A stretch of 64,000 nt of DNA from assembly GCF_016888515.1 (NCBI RefSeq), contig NZ_JAFEJK010000001.1:806001-870000 (forward strand), written 5' to 3'. The notes beneath the pieces are model-generated. The model ran no database searches and was not told the origin of the DNA. It saw nothing but the letters and a program-made list of their open reading frames with translations. The position numbers were made by a program, and so were the translations under genes. Of the stretch, positions 1 through 9,124 are shown one piece after another (the first letter of the stretch is position 1; every line of letters starts with the position of its first letter). The DNA is from Shimia biformata (lineage in GTDB: Bacteria; Pseudomonadota; Alphaproteobacteria; Rhodobacterales; Rhodobacteraceae).

Positions 1-668
1 TGACCCGCGAATTGAAGTTCAAGGACGGCGACGGCCCGCGGTTTATCTTCCACGCTGAAACCACCGATCGGCTTCTTGTTTTCGCCACCAATGGCCGGTT
101 CTACACGGTCAGCGCGGCAAACCTGCCCGGTGGCCGGGGCATGGGTGAACCGCTGCGCCTGATGGTCGATCTGCCCAACGAGGCCGAGATCATTGATATC
201 ATGATCCACAAGCCGGGCGGCAAGTTGCTGGTGGCTTCGACAGAGGGCAACGGGTTCGTGGTGCCTGAGGATGACGTGATCGCCCAGACCCGCAACGGCA
301 AGCAGGTGCTGAACGTAAAGGACGGTTCCAAGGCCAAGATCTGTGTTCCGGTTCAGGGCGACCATGTCGCCGTCATCAGCGAAAACGGCAAATTCCTTAT
401 CTTCCCCCTTGCCGAATTGCCCGAGATGGGGCGCGGCAAGGGTGTGCGTATCCAGAAATACAACATGGCGCGTGGACGTCAGGGGACGCTGGAACTGGAT
501 GGAGGGTTGTCTGACCTGACTACCTTCACTCTGACCGAAGGGCTGAAGTGGGAAATGGGCGGTGGCAAGACCCGGCATGAACCTGATGTCAGCGAATGGC
601 TCGGCAAGCGCGCCGGGGTCGGCAAGCGTCCGCCCTATGGGTTCCCGAAAAGCTACAAGTTCCGCTAG
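1..668 (+). CDS. parC: DNA topoisomerase IV subunit A, C-terminal part (partial)
   Basis: This is the 3' end of a gene that begins before the window; the reading frame is open from base 3. The roughly 222 visible residues form the C-terminal beta-pinwheel DNA-wrapping domain of a type IIA topoisomerase A subunit. Repeating blades carry glycine/arginine turns such as GRGMGEPLR and GRGKGVRIQKY. In the holoenzyme this domain steers decatenation of daughter chromosomes by the ParC2ParE2 complex; the catalytic tyrosine lies upstream and is not visible. The repeat spacing and degenerate boxes fit ParC better than GyrA, which usually carries a clear QRRGGKG box. The next gene starts 3 bp after the stop. 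Confidence 0.87.
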   Translation, partial: TRELKFKDGDGPRFIFHAETTDRLLVFATNGRFYTVSAANLPGGRGMGEPLRLMVDLPNEAEIIDIMIHKPGGKLLVASTEGNGFVVPEDDVIAQTRNGKQVLNVKDGSKAKICVPVQGDHVAVISENGKFLIFPLAELPEMGRGKGVRIQKYNMARGRQGTLELDGGLSDLTTFTLTEGLKWEMGGGKTRHEPDVSEWLGKRAGVGKRPPYGFPKSYKFR

Positions 669-671
669 CGG

Positions 672-1967
672 ATGGCGGGTGAGGACCCATCGACCAGCAC
701 CAACCCAGCGGAAGTCGCCGGGGCCGCCGATCTGCCAAAGGTCCATCGCGGGGCGAGGCGTTCAGAGGATACCTCCCCGGACCTGTCAGAACCTGAAGTC
801 CACAAGGGCCGGTTCACCGGCGGCAAGTGGCGCATGTTCCTTCTTGCGGGGCGGACCGGTGCGCTGACTGTGCTGACCCTTGGCTTTTACCGGTTCTGGA
901 TGAAGACCCGTTTGCGCCGCTGGTACTGGTCGGCCGTGCGCATCGGGAATTTTCCGTTGGAATATGTCGGTGATCCGCTGGAGAAGCTGCTGGGTTTCCT
1001 GATCGCGGTGGTGTTCCTGGCCTTTTACATTGGCGTGGTGAACCTGTTGCTGATGTTTGCCAGCTTCTCGCTGTTCCAGGGCAGTTTTCCAGCCTATTTC
1101 CTGTCGCTGCTCGGCGTCCTGCCGTTGTGGTTTTACGCCCGCTACCGGGCATGGCGCTATGTGCTGGCGCGGACGCGATGGCGGGGGATACGCTTTGGGC
1201 TTGCCGCGGGCGCGTGGGGGTATGCTTGGCGGGCGCTGGTGCATTGGGCCCTGGCCATCCTGACGCTGGGCATCCTCTGGCCGCGCAAGACCTTTTGGCT
1301 TGAGAAATACCGGACCGACCGCACGTGGTACGGGTCGCATAGACTGCAGCAGGGTGGACGTTGGCGCGACCTTCTGGGGGCCATGAAACACTTGTATGTT
1401 TCGGTCGGGATTGCCGCCGCGATGGTCGGGTATGGTGCGATCACCGAAAGCGTGGACATGGTGGTGCGCAGCCTGGTTCTATCGCCCTGGATCGCCTACG
1501 GACTGGCCTTTTGGCGCGCGCGCAGCTTTTCGATCCTGACCCGCAACAAGACGGCACACGGGATCACCTTCGAGTCGCAGGCGCGCCCGGCGCGGATCTT
1601 TGGCATCTATGTGCTGGGCTATTCCATCTCTGGGTTTATCGCTTTGTTTGTGCTGGTCCCGCTGGTTTTGGTTGCGGCCGCGATTTTTTCCGGGTTCGGA
1701 TTCGGGGCGACATTGGATCTGGGGCCATTGGATGACTTGCCATCATGGTTTCTTAGCCTTCTTGGCGCGGTGCTTTATTTCTCGCTGTTTCTTGTCTGGG
1801 GCGCCCTGCGGCATGCGTTCGTAACAGTGCCGCTTTGGGCGCATTTCACCGAAACGCTGACGGTGCTGGACCACGATGGGCTTAAGAATGTCCATCAGCG
1901 CGCGCGGGATGAATTCGAAGAGGCCGAAGGTTTTGCAGAAGCGTTGGATGTGGGGGCGGCGATATGA
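672..1967 (+). CDS. YjgN/DUF898 family multi-pass membrane protein
   Basis: A 431-residue inner-membrane protein. After a polar N-terminus of about 50 residues comes the family opening (GRFTGGKWRMFLLAGRTGALT, then a segment ending in LGFYRFWMKTRLRRWYW), which recurs in degenerate form later, as expected for DUF898 repeats. Several strongly hydrophobic segments follow (about 100-130, 135-155, 240-275, 310-345 and 355-385). The molecular role of the family is unknown. It starts 3 bp after parC, and its stop overlaps the ATG of the M48 protease gene by ATGA. That coupling suggests the two membrane proteins work together. No good Shine-Dalgarno is visible, so a slightly later start is possible. 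Confidence 0.8.
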   Translation: MAGEDPSTSTNPAEVAGAADLPKVHRGARRSEDTSPDLSEPEVHKGRFTGGKWRMFLLAGRTGALTVLTLGFYRFWMKTRLRRWYWSAVRIGNFPLEYVGDPLEKLLGFLIAVVFLAFYIGVVNLLLMFASFSLFQGSFPAYFLSLLGVLPLWFYARYRAWRYVLARTRWRGIRFGLAAGAWGYAWRALVHWALAILTLGILWPRKTFWLEKYRTDRTWYGSHRLQQGGRWRDLLGAMKHLYVSVGIAAAMVGYGAITESVDMVVRSLVLSPWIAYGLAFWRARSFSILTRNKTAHGITFESQARPARIFGIYVLGYSISGFIALFVLVPLVLVAAAIFSGFGFGATLDLGPLDDLPSWFLSLLGAVLYFSLFLVWGALRHAFVTVPLWAHFTETLTVLDHDGLKNVHQRARDEFEEAEGFAEALDVGAAI

Positions 1968-3097
1968 AGCCCGCGATGCCCACGGTCATACGCGTTGGGG
2001 CGAAGCCGGATGCCGTTACCGCCTTCGGGATCTATTTCGATGGCGAAACGGCGATCCCGAACGACGTGGTGCTGACGATCGACGAGGCGCGCAGCGCCTT
2101 GCGTATCCACGTCGGCGCGAAAACCGTGATTTGGCCGCTGGCAGACATCCGGCGGGTGCCCGATCAGGCCGACAGATCGCGTCAGCTTTTGCGGCTGGCC
2201 GGCGACCCGGTTGCACGCCTGTTCACCGAAGATCAGTTGGTGACGGTCCGCTGTCCCAACCTTGGCCGCCGCGTTCCGACATTGCGGACCGGTCGGTTGA
2301 TGTCGTGGGCGGCTGGTGCTGTGGCATCGGTTGCAATCATCACCACCGTGCTTGTCCCGGTGATGGCGAACCAGCTTGCCGACGTGATGCCAGCGCGCGG
2401 CGAAAAAGCGCTAGGAGATGCCACGTTTCAGCAGATCCGCAGCGTCCTTGCGCCCAGTGGGGCCGATGAGTTGCGCCTGTGCGAATCGCCTCAGGGGGTG
2501 CGCGCGTTGAGCAAGATACGCACCCGGCTGGAAGGGGCGATGGAGCAGAGCCACGAACTGACGGTTGCGGTGCTGGACCACGGAATGGTCAATGCCTTTG
2601 CCCTGCCGGGTGGCTATGTCGTGTTTTTCCGCGGGCTGATCGAAGCAGCGGAAAGCCCCGAGGAACTGGCGTCAGTTTTTGCTCACGAGATCGGTCATGT
2701 GGACCAGAGGCACGTGACCCGACATGTCTTGCGGTCCGCAGGGACTATCGGGGTTCTGGGGCTGCTGTTCGGGGATTTCGCGGGCGGGGCGCTTATCCTG
2801 TTCCTGACGGAGCGCCTGATCCGCGCCCAATACAGTCAGGCAGCTGAGACCGAGGCTGATGAGTTTTCCATCGAGTTGCTGCCAAAGGCGGGTGTTTCGC
2901 CCGAGGCCCAGGCCCGGATGTTCGAGAGATTCCGCGCGATGGCCGGGGAAGCGGACGGGCTTCTGGCGCATTTTCTGACCCACCCCCGGTTGAGTGAGCG
3001 GATCGACATGGCCCGCAATGCAGTGCCTGAGGGGTTTGAGGGAACGCCGTTGCTGACAGATGCGGAATGGCAGGAGTTGAAGCGGATCTGCAGGTGA
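1964..3097 (+). CDS. M48 family membrane-anchored metalloprotease
   Basis: A 377-residue zinc protease. HEIGH at residues 241-245 is the HEXXH catalytic motif, and ETEAD at 295-299 supplies the third zinc ligand (Glu295). Residues 1-110 form a separate N-terminal domain with no signal peptide. One transmembrane segment at about 112-135 follows, so the protease domain should face the periplasm. A second hydrophobic stretch after the motif (residues about 258-280) is usual for this family. Probable role is quality control of envelope proteins. It is translationally coupled to the DUF898 gene through ATGA, a pairing that suggests a shared function. Substrate unknown. Confidence 0.85.
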   Translation: MKPAMPTVIRVGAKPDAVTAFGIYFDGETAIPNDVVLTIDEARSALRIHVGAKTVIWPLADIRRVPDQADRSRQLLRLAGDPVARLFTEDQLVTVRCPNLGRRVPTLRTGRLMSWAAGAVASVAIITTVLVPVMANQLADVMPARGEKALGDATFQQIRSVLAPSGADELRLCESPQGVRALSKIRTRLEGAMEQSHELTVAVLDHGMVNAFALPGGYVVFFRGLIEAAESPEELASVFAHEIGHVDQRHVTRHVLRSAGTIGVLGLLFGDFAGGALILFLTERLIRAQYSQAAETEADEFSIELLPKAGVSPEAQARMFERFRAMAGEADGLLAHFLTHPRLSERIDMARNAVPEGFEGTPLLTDAEWQELKRICR

Positions 3098-3120
3098 GAT
3101 CACCCTACCGTTCGAAACGA

Positions 3121-3149
3121 AAAAGGCCGGGTTCGTGACCCGGCCTTTT
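3121..3149. terminator. Bidirectional intrinsic terminator
   Basis: An 11-bp perfect inverted repeat (AAAAGGCCGGG / CCCGGCCTTTT) with a 7-nt loop gives a U-tract in both directions. It lies between the convergent M48 protease and NYN genes and should serve both. Confidence 0.85.
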
Positions 3150-3151
3150 CA

Positions 3152-3727
3152 TTATTTCGTAGTGAATTCGACCTCTCGGTCGCGATCGGTCTGCGGATCG
3201 CGCGGCGGGCGGCCAATGACCTCGCGCAGGCCGTCAAGCTCGATGAAATTGTCAGCCTGACGACGCAGCTCGTCCGAGATCATCGGCGGTTGGCTGCGGA
3301 TGGTCGAAACAACCGAGACCCGCACGCCCTGACGTTGCAGGCTTTCCACCAGCGGCCGAAAATCGCCGTCGCCCGAGAACAGGACGATGTGGTCCACATG
3401 GGGCGCAAGCTCCATCGCGTTGACCGCCAGTTCGATATCCATGTTGCCCTTGACCTTCCGGCGGCCCTGGCTGTCGGTGTATTCCTTGGCAGGCTTGGTC
3501 ACCATGGTGAACCCGTTGTAGTGCAACCAGTCTACCAGAGGCCGGATCGGGGAATATTCGTCATTCTCCAGAAGGGCAGTGTAGTAAAAGGCGCGCAGAA
3601 GCTTGCCGCGGCGCATGAATTCCTGCCGAAGAAGCTTGTAATCGATGTCGAACCCAAGCGCCTTGGCGGCGGCATACAGGTTGGACCCATCGATGAACAG
3701 CGCCAGCCGTTCGTCTTTGTAAAACAT
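3152..3727 (-). CDS. NYN domain protein (LabA/DUF88 type, PIN-like nuclease fold)
   Basis: A 191-residue protein with the NYN signature. It has an early acidic residue in LALFIDGSNLYAAA, a central acidic pair in GNMDIELAVNAM, and the C-terminal FSGDGDFRPLV segment, all expected to cluster as a metal-binding RNase-like active site. No other domain is attached. Family members are proposed ribonucleases; the target here is unknown. It sits alone on the minus strand, ends at a shared terminator and diverges from folK over 160 bp. A second NYN protein is encoded near 22.2-22.9 kb. Confidence 0.8.
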   Translation of the reverse strand: MFYKDERLALFIDGSNLYAAAKALGFDIDYKLLRQEFMRRGKLLRAFYYTALLENDEYSPIRPLVDWLHYNGFTMVTKPAKEYTDSQGRRKVKGNMDIELAVNAMELAPHVDHIVLFSGDGDFRPLVESLQRQGVRVSVVSTIRSQPPMISDELRRQADNFIELDGLREVIGRPPRDPQTDRDREVEFTTK

Positions 3728-3887
3728 AATTGTCCTTTCTATATCCGCTACGCCAAAGTTTCCGTGAGTGAATTGGGCTGTGCGCGGCGGCGCAAATAAA
3801 TTATAGGTATTTCCCCGGTTAGCAAGTGCGGCTTGCGCTACCGCAGCGAATCATTACCCTTTCATAGTGACGCATCGGCGCTAAAAA

Positions 3888-4448
3888 ATGAACAAAAATT
3901 GGCTGTTAGCCCTTGGTGGCAACCTGGACTCGGCCCATGGCGCGCCGGATGTGACGTTACGTGACAGTTTCGTGAAGCTGAATATGACACCCCTAAGGCT
4001 TGTGTCGGTGTCGCGCTTCTTCCGCACACCGTGTTTTCCGGCCGGAGCGGGACCGGACTATGTGAATGCCGCCGCTGTGGTGCGGTCGGCGCTGCCGGCT
4101 GACGAAGTCCTTGATATCCTGCACAAGATTGAGGCCGATTTCGGACGCGCGCGCACCCAGAGATGGGGCATGCGGACCTTGGATATTGACTTGCTGGGCT
4201 GCGATGACCTGGTGTTGCCTGACGAAGCCACGCAGTCCCAGTGGCGCGGTCTGCAGCCCGAAGAACAGGTCCGTGTAACCCCCGATCAACTTATCTTGCC
4301 GCACCCGCGAATGCAGGACCGAGCCTTTGTTTTGGTTCCGCTTTGCGACATTGCCGCAGGCTGGCGGCACCCGATATTGGGGCAGACGGTCGCACAGATG
4401 TGCGAAAACCTGCCCGACTCCGACCGAAACGCCGTTGTTCCACTGTGA
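3888..4448 (+). CDS. folK: 2-amino-4-hydroxy-6-hydroxymethyldihydropteridine pyrophosphokinase
   Basis: A 186-residue HPPK that transfers pyrophosphate from ATP to 6-hydroxymethyl-dihydropterin in folate synthesis. Family landmarks are the N-terminal LLALGGNL, then SRFFRTPCFP, DYVNAA, and the catalytic block RWGMRTLDIDLL with the paired aspartates that bind magnesium. LPHPRMQDRAFVLVPL follows near the C-terminus. The ATG is preceded by an A-run but no clear Shine-Dalgarno. The gene is not beside folP/folB here; rpoZ follows after 76 bp with its own promoter candidate. Confidence 0.9.
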   Translation: MNKNWLLALGGNLDSAHGAPDVTLRDSFVKLNMTPLRLVSVSRFFRTPCFPAGAGPDYVNAAAVVRSALPADEVLDILHKIEADFGRARTQRWGMRTLDIDLLGCDDLVLPDEATQSQWRGLQPEEQVRVTPDQLILPHPRMQDRAFVLVPLCDIAAGWRHPILGQTVAQMCENLPDSDRNAVVPL

Positions 4449-4456
4449 TTCTCTGC

Positions 4457-4485
4457 TTGTATTGGCGCAGAATCCCTCTTACATA
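4457..4485 (+). promoter_or_regulatory. Candidate housekeeping promoter for rpoZ-relA/spoT
   Basis: TTGTAT (4457-4462), a 17-bp spacer and TACATA (4480-4485) lie 40 bp upstream of the rpoZ ATG in the gap after folK. Hexamer quality is moderate but spacing is ideal. This is a sequence inference only. Confidence 0.45.
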
Positions 4486-4524
4486 CAGCTTTTCTGACAG
4501 CGACCCGAAAATTGGAGTGCACTG

Positions 4525-4878
4525 ATGGCCCGTGTTACCGTCGAAGATTGCGTGGACAAGGTCCCGAACCGGTTCGAGCTTGTGATGTTGGCCGCACATC
4601 GCGCGCGTGAAATTTCGGCTGGCGCGCCGATTACCGTGGATCGTGACAACGACAAGAACCCGGTTGTATCGCTGCGCGAGATCGCGGACGAGACCCAGAC
4701 CGCCGACGAACTGCGCGAACGTCTGATCGAATCCAACCAGACTCAGATTGAGGTCGACGAGCCCGAAGATGACGCAATGGCGCTTCTGATGGGGGCCGAG
4801 GCAGACAAGCCGGCTGATGACGACATGAACGAAGAGAACCTTCTGCGTCAGCTGATGGAAGCCCAGGGCCAGGGCTGA
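4525..4878 (+). CDS. rpoZ: RNA polymerase omega subunit
   Basis: A 117-residue omega subunit that binds beta' and aids polymerase assembly. The N-terminus [20 protein letters not shown] and the following AAHRARE...[23 protein letters not shown] are the family core; the C-terminal half is an acidic tail. A TTGGAG Shine-Dalgarno precedes the ATG. It is followed 24 bp later by the (p)ppGpp synthetase/hydrolase gene, a conserved pairing in proteobacteria. Confidence 0.95.
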   Translation: MARVTVEDCVDKVPNRFELVMLAAHRAREISAGAPITVDRDNDKNPVVSLREIADETQTADELRERLIESNQTQIEVDEPEDDAMALLMGAEADKPADDDMNEENLLRQLMEAQGQG

Positions 4879-4902
4879 TCCTCTAATTGCCGGTGGGCGC
4901 GA

Positions 4903-7056
4903 ATGTCGACTTCTCACGAGCTGTTTCCCGCTGATGAGCTTGTCGCAAGTATTCGCGCCTATAATCCCAAGACCAACGAAGACCTGATCCGGGCGGCCTA
5001 TGAGTATGGCCGCCAGATGCACGAGGGGCAGTTCCGTCACTCGGGCGAGCCCTATTTCACCCATCCGATCGAAGTTGCCCGCATTCTGGCCGAGCAACAT
5101 CTGGATGACGCCACCATCATCACTGCATTGCTGCATGACACGATCGAGGACACCCGTGCCTCGTATCAGGAGGTTGCGTCGACCTTCGGTGATGAGGTTG
5201 CGATGCTGGTCGATGGGGTCACCAAGCTGACCAACCTGCAGTTGTCTTCGACCGAGACCAAGCAGGCAGAAAATTTCCGCAAGCTGTTCATGGCGATGTC
5301 CAAGGATCTGCGTGTGATCCTGGTCAAGCTGGCGGACCGTTTGCACAACATGCGCACGATCAAGGCCATGCGCCCCGACAAGCAGGCGCAGAAGGCGCGC
5401 GAGACCATGGACATCTATGCGCCGTTGGCCGGGCGCATGGGGATGCAGTGGATGCGGGACGAGCTGGAAGACCTCGCATTCAAGGTTCTGAACCCCGAGG
5501 GGCGCGCGTCGATCATGCGGCGGTTCATTACTCTGCAGCGCGAAGCGGGCGACGTGATCGAACGCATCACCGGGGACATGACCACCGAGCTTGAAGCCAA
5601 GAATATCGAGGCCGAAGTGTATGGCCGCGCCAAGAAGCCCTATTCCGTCTGGCGCAAGATGCAGCAGAAGGACCAGGGGTTTTCGCGCCTGTCGGACATC
5701 TATGGCTTTCGCATCATCACCGGGTCGGAAGAGGACTGTTATCGCGTGCTGGGCGCGATTCACCAGCGCTGGCGCGCGGTTCCGGGGCGGTTCAAGGACT
5801 ATATCAGTCAGCCGAAATCAAACGGCTATCGGTCGATCCATACTACGGTATCGGGGCGAAACGGGCGCCGGGTCGAGGTGCAGATCCGCACCAGGCAGAT
5901 GCATGACGTTGCCGAAACCGGGGTGGCGGCGCATTGGTCCTACAAGGATGGTGTGCGCGGTGAGAACCCCTTTGCCGTCGATCCGGTAAAATGGATCAGC
6001 GGCCTGACCGAGCAGTTCGACGCCGAGGAAGATCACGAGGATTTCCTCGAGGCGGTCAAGCTCGAGATGTATTCCGACCAGGTGTTCTGCTTCACGCCCA
6101 AGGGCGAGGTCGTCAAGCTGCCGCGAGGGGCGACACCGATTGATTTTGCCTATGCCATCCATACCCGGATTGGTCATGCCTGCGTCGGGGCCAAGATCGA
6201 CCATATGCGTGTTCCGCTCTGGACCCGTATCAAGAACGGTCAATCGGTCGAGATCATCACCGCCGAAGGCCAGACACCACAGGCCACATGGCTGGAGATC
6301 GCCACGACAGGCAAGGCACGTTCCGCAATCCGGCGGGCGCTGCGCGAAGCGGATCGGGAAAGGTTCGTGAAACTGGGGCGCGAACTGGCGCGCACGGCGT
6401 TTGAGCATGTCGGCAAACGGGCCACGGACAAGGTGCTGGACACCGCCGCGCAGCAATTGCGGTTGAAGAACCGGGACGAACTTTTGGCACGTATGGGCAG
6501 TGCCGAATTGACCGCGCATCAGGTGGTGCAGGCGGTCTATCCCGACCTGGCCCCCGACGAAAGCGATGAAATCAGCACCGAACGCGCTGTGATCGGTCTG
6601 AGCGAGGATCAGCAACCCCATCGCGCGCCCTGTTGTCAGCCGCTGCCGGGCGAGCGCATTGTCGGCATTACCTTCCGGGGGGAAGGGGTTGTCGTTCATG
6701 CCATCGACTGCGAAGTTCTCAGCGATTACGAGGAACAACCCGGTCGTTGGCTTGACCTGCATTGGCACACAGGCAAGCACAAGCCGATCTATCCGGTCAC
6801 GCTGGATCTGACGATTGGCAACGATGCTGGCGTGCTGGGACGTATTTGCACATTGATTGGCGAGCATAAGGCCAATATCTCGAACCTTGAGTTTGTCGAC
6901 CGGAAACCCGATTTCTTCCGCTTGTTGATTGATGTCGATTTGCGCGACGCAGAGCATTTGCATTCGGTGATGCTGGCCCTTGCAACGGAAAGCGATGTCG
7001 CGTCGGTCGAGCGCCATCGCGATCCCCAGCGGGCAAGGTCGCCGGAGAAACACTAG
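4903..7056 (+). CDS. Bifunctional (p)ppGpp synthetase/hydrolase (Rel/SpoT)
   Basis: A 717-residue cytosolic RSH enzyme that makes and degrades the stringent-response alarmone. Domain order is the HD hydrolase (HD at 78-79 in LLHDTIEDT), the synthetase domain (SRLSDIYGFRIIT near 265 and KDYISQPKSNGYRSIHT near 300), TGS (about 395-455, VFCFTPKGEVVKLPRGATPIDFAY), a helical/zinc-finger region (HRAPCCQPLPGE) and a C-terminal ACT domain (about 635-710). Intact HD motif and synthetase core suggest both activities. It is the only RSH gene in the window and is cotranscribed with rpoZ. Confidence 0.93.
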   Translation: MSTSHELFPADELVASIRAYNPKTNEDLIRAAYEYGRQMHEGQFRHSGEPYFTHPIEVARILAEQHLDDATIITALLHDTIEDTRASYQEVASTFGDEVAMLVDGVTKLTNLQLSSTETKQAENFRKLFMAMSKDLRVILVKLADRLHNMRTIKAMRPDKQAQKARETMDIYAPLAGRMGMQWMRDELEDLAFKVLNPEGRASIMRRFITLQREAGDVIERITGDMTTELEAKNIEAEVYGRAKKPYSVWRKMQQKDQGFSRLSDIYGFRIITGSEEDCYRVLGAIHQRWRAVPGRFKDYISQPKSNGYRSIHTTVSGRNGRRVEVQIRTRQMHDVAETGVAAHWSYKDGVRGENPFAVDPVKWISGLTEQFDAEEDHEDFLEAVKLEMYSDQVFCFTPKGEVVKLPRGATPIDFAYAIHTRIGHACVGAKIDHMRVPLWTRIKNGQSVEIITAEGQTPQATWLEIATTGKARSAIRRALREADRERFVKLGRELARTAFEHVGKRATDKVLDTAAQQLRLKNRDELLARMGSAELTAHQVVQAVYPDLAPDESDEISTERAVIGLSEDQQPHRAPCCQPLPGERIVGITFRGEGVVVHAIDCEVLSDYEEQPGRWLDLHWHTGKHKPIYPVTLDLTIGNDAGVLGRICTLIGEHKANISNLEFVDRKPDFFRLLIDVDLRDAEHLHSVMLALATESDVASVERHRDPQRARSPEKH

Positions 7057-7074
7057 GAACAAGGACCGCAGCGC

Positions 7075-7740
7075 GTGGTATTCAAACGTCGGGATAGGAG
7101 GCCGTTCTACCAAGTGGTGGCCGACTTGATCTATCCCAAGGGCGGTTGGACGCGGGCCTTTCACTACGTCAAGCACCGGGTTCGGCGCCTACCGGGATCG
7201 CCGGAGCGGATCGCGCGCGGGATCTGGGCAGGAGTCTTTACCACTTTCACCCCGTTTTATGGCCTGCATTTTGTGATTGCGGCGGTACTGGCGCGGGTGA
7301 TGCAGGGCAATATCCTGGCGGCGCTATTATCGACATTTTTTGGCAATCCGCTGACGTATCTGCCGATTGGAGTGATCTCTCTCAAGACCGGGCATTTCAT
7401 CCTGGGGACCGAGTTCGCCCATGGCACCGAGGAGTCGCTGGCGCGGAAATTCGCCAATGCTTCGGCCGATCTGTGGCTGAACTTCAAGGCGCTATTTACC
7501 GATGTCGATGCCGACTGGTCGGGGTTGTCGATCTTTTATGACGAGGTGTTCTTTCCCTACATGGTTGGGGGAATCCTGCCGGGTATCATCTGTGCCTCGG
7601 TCGCCTATTACCTGGCCGTGCCGGTGATCCGTGCCTACCAGAAACGGCGCGCTGGCAAGATCAAGGCAAAGCTTGCGGCGCTCAAGGCCAAGGCTGCGGC
7701 GAAAGCGGCGCAGAAGAAGGCGGCTGAGAGCAGCAAATAG
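7075..7740 (+). CDS. DUF2062 family membrane protein
   Basis: A 221-residue protein starting at GTG. The DUF2062 core is SPERIARGIWAGVFTTFTPF...GLHFVIAA followed by LSTFFGNPLTYLPIG, with two or three membrane segments (about 45-70, 75-100 and 165-190). The C-terminus is a lysine/alanine-rich tail (KIKAKLAALKAKAAAKAAQ). Function is unknown; some relatives are fused to glycosyltransferases. It lies 18 bp after relA/spoT and 69 bp before pdxJ and is probably part of the same operon. Confidence 0.8.
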   Translation: MVFKRRDRRPFYQVVADLIYPKGGWTRAFHYVKHRVRRLPGSPERIARGIWAGVFTTFTPFYGLHFVIAAVLARVMQGNILAALLSTFFGNPLTYLPIGVISLKTGHFILGTEFAHGTEESLARKFANASADLWLNFKALFTDVDADWSGLSIFYDEVFFPYMVGGILPGIICASVAYYLAVPVIRAYQKRRAGKIKAKLAALKAKAAAKAAQKKAAESSK

Positions 7741-7809
7741 ACTGAATTGGTGGTTTCAGTTCCGGCGGGGCGATACTAGGGTTCGAACCGAACAGCAAAG
7801 GGAAGCGAC

Positions 7810-8544
7810 ATGTTGCGTCTTGGTGTGAATATCGACCATGTGGCCACAGTGCGCAATGCGCGCGGAGGGGCTTATCCCGATCCGGTCCGCGCTGCGCAGC
7901 TGGCGGAAGAGGCAGGGGCCGACGGTATCACGGCCCATCTGCGCGAGGACCGTCGCCACATCACGGACAGCGACATCGACGGGCTGATGGAGGCGCTGTC
8001 GGTGCCTTTGAACTTTGAGATGGCCGCCACCGAGGAAATGCAGGCCATCGCACTGCGCCACAAGCCTCATGCGGTCTGTATCGTGCCGGAAAAACGCGAG
8101 GAAAAAACCACCGAGGGCGGGCTGGAGGTTGCGCGCGAGGAAAACCGCCTTGCGCATTTCATCGCGCCCCTGCGCGATGCCGGGTGTCGGGTTTCGATTT
8201 TCATTGCCGCCGACCGTGCGCAGATCGAGGCTGCGAACCGGATTGGGGCGCAGGTGATCGAGCTGCACACTGGCGCCTATTGCGATGCCCATGCCGAGGG
8301 TCGGTTCGACGAACGTGACGCCGAACTTGGGCGGCTACGAGAGATGTCGAGTTTTGCGCATTCCCTGGGGCTTGAAGTTCATGCTGGTCACGGTCTGACC
8401 TATGATACGGTGAAACCGATTGCCGCCTTTCCCGAGGTGATGGAGCTGAACATCGGGCACTTCCTGATTGGCGAGGCGATTTTTCGCGGGCTCGACCCGG
8501 CAATCCGTGAGATGCGCCGCCTGATGGATGAGGCTCGGGCGTGA
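7810..8544 (+). CDS. pdxJ: Pyridoxine 5'-phosphate synthase
   Basis: A 244-residue TIM-barrel enzyme that condenses 1-deoxyxylulose 5-phosphate with 3-amino-2-oxopropyl phosphate in vitamin B6 synthesis. Signatures are [17 protein letters not shown] at the N-terminus, [14 protein letters not shown], then [10 protein letters not shown] and [11 protein letters not shown] carrying phosphate-binding residues, and [10 protein letters not shown] at the end. An AAGGGAAG Shine-Dalgarno precedes the ATG. Its stop overlaps the next GTG start (GTGA). Confidence 0.95.
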   Translation: MLRLGVNIDHVATVRNARGGAYPDPVRAAQLAEEAGADGITAHLREDRRHITDSDIDGLMEALSVPLNFEMAATEEMQAIALRHKPHAVCIVPEKREEKTTEGGLEVAREENRLAHFIAPLRDAGCRVSIFIAADRAQIEAANRIGAQVIELHTGAYCDAHAEGRFDERDAELGRLREMSSFAHSLGLEVHAGHGLTYDTVKPIAAFPEVMELNIGHFLIGEAIFRGLDPAIREMRRLMDEARA

Positions 8545-8867
8545 TCCACCACGTCGTCATGTGCGACTTGCGCAGGGATGCCGACCCCGGAGAATGGGCC
8601 GCGATCATGGCGGGGCTTGCGGGACTGGTTGGGCAGATCGACGGATTTCTCGGCTTTGATGCCGGCAGGAACCTTGATTTTGAGGCCAAATCGCCGGATC
8701 ACGACGCGGGCTTCATTTGCCGATTTCATGACAAGGCCGCCGTTGAACGCTATGCGACCGATCCACGACATGTTGCGCTGGGCACCCGGCTGGTTGCGCT
8801 TTGCCGCGGTGGGGGCGAGGGGATCCGGGTCTATGATCTTGATACCGGATCCTGTGCGGCGGCGTGA
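8541..8867 (+). CDS. Dabb (dimeric alpha/beta barrel) domain protein
   Basis: A 108-residue single-domain protein of the stress-response A/B barrel family. The N-terminal [10 protein letters not shown] strand, a helix that should contribute to dimer packing and the central H-rich segment [20 protein letters not shown] are typical. The GTG start overlaps the pdxJ stop, so the two are translationally coupled. No catalytic role can be assigned; relatives include small monooxygenases and cyclases but also proteins of unknown function. Confidence 0.7.
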   Translation: MIHHVVMCDLRRDADPGEWAAIMAGLAGLVGQIDGFLGFDAGRNLDFEAKSPDHDAGFICRFHDKAAVERYATDPRHVALGTRLVALCRGGGEGIRVYDLDTGSCAAA

Positions 8868-9124
8868 CCCGGCCTTCGATCGGGTCTCGCGGCGTTGCCT
8901 GGATCAATCACTCATGGCTTTCGCTTCACGCTGAGCCAGCACATGGGTGAAATTCGCGCGGCATTTCGCCGTTTTGTCTTCGTCAGCCATCCAGCCTGCA
9001 AATTCCAGCCAGTTTTGTGGACTTGGGTGATGGGGGTTTGTGCTGTGGCCAAAGAATAGCCACAGTCGCCGTCAATAATCCCACACGTTCCGGGGGCGTG
9101 CAGACTTTGGGTTTGGAGAGAGAC

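Noticed and set aside
4291-7176. Minus-strand frames of about 490 and 450 codons opposite folK, rpoZ and relA/spoT.
   Set aside because: They overlap three confidently identified genes, have no family features and no Shine-Dalgarno.
7780-7789. GGTTCGAACC, which resembles a tRNA T-loop.
   Set aside because: No acceptor, D or anticodon arms flank it; it is only a 10-bp palindrome in the pdxJ leader.
8904-8990. A 28-codon minus-strand frame (MADEDKTAKC...) with good composition between the Dabb and CAP genes.
   Set aside because: Too short, no Shine-Dalgarno, and the frame upstream has no ATG, GTG or TTG start that would make a longer protein. It could be a remnant.
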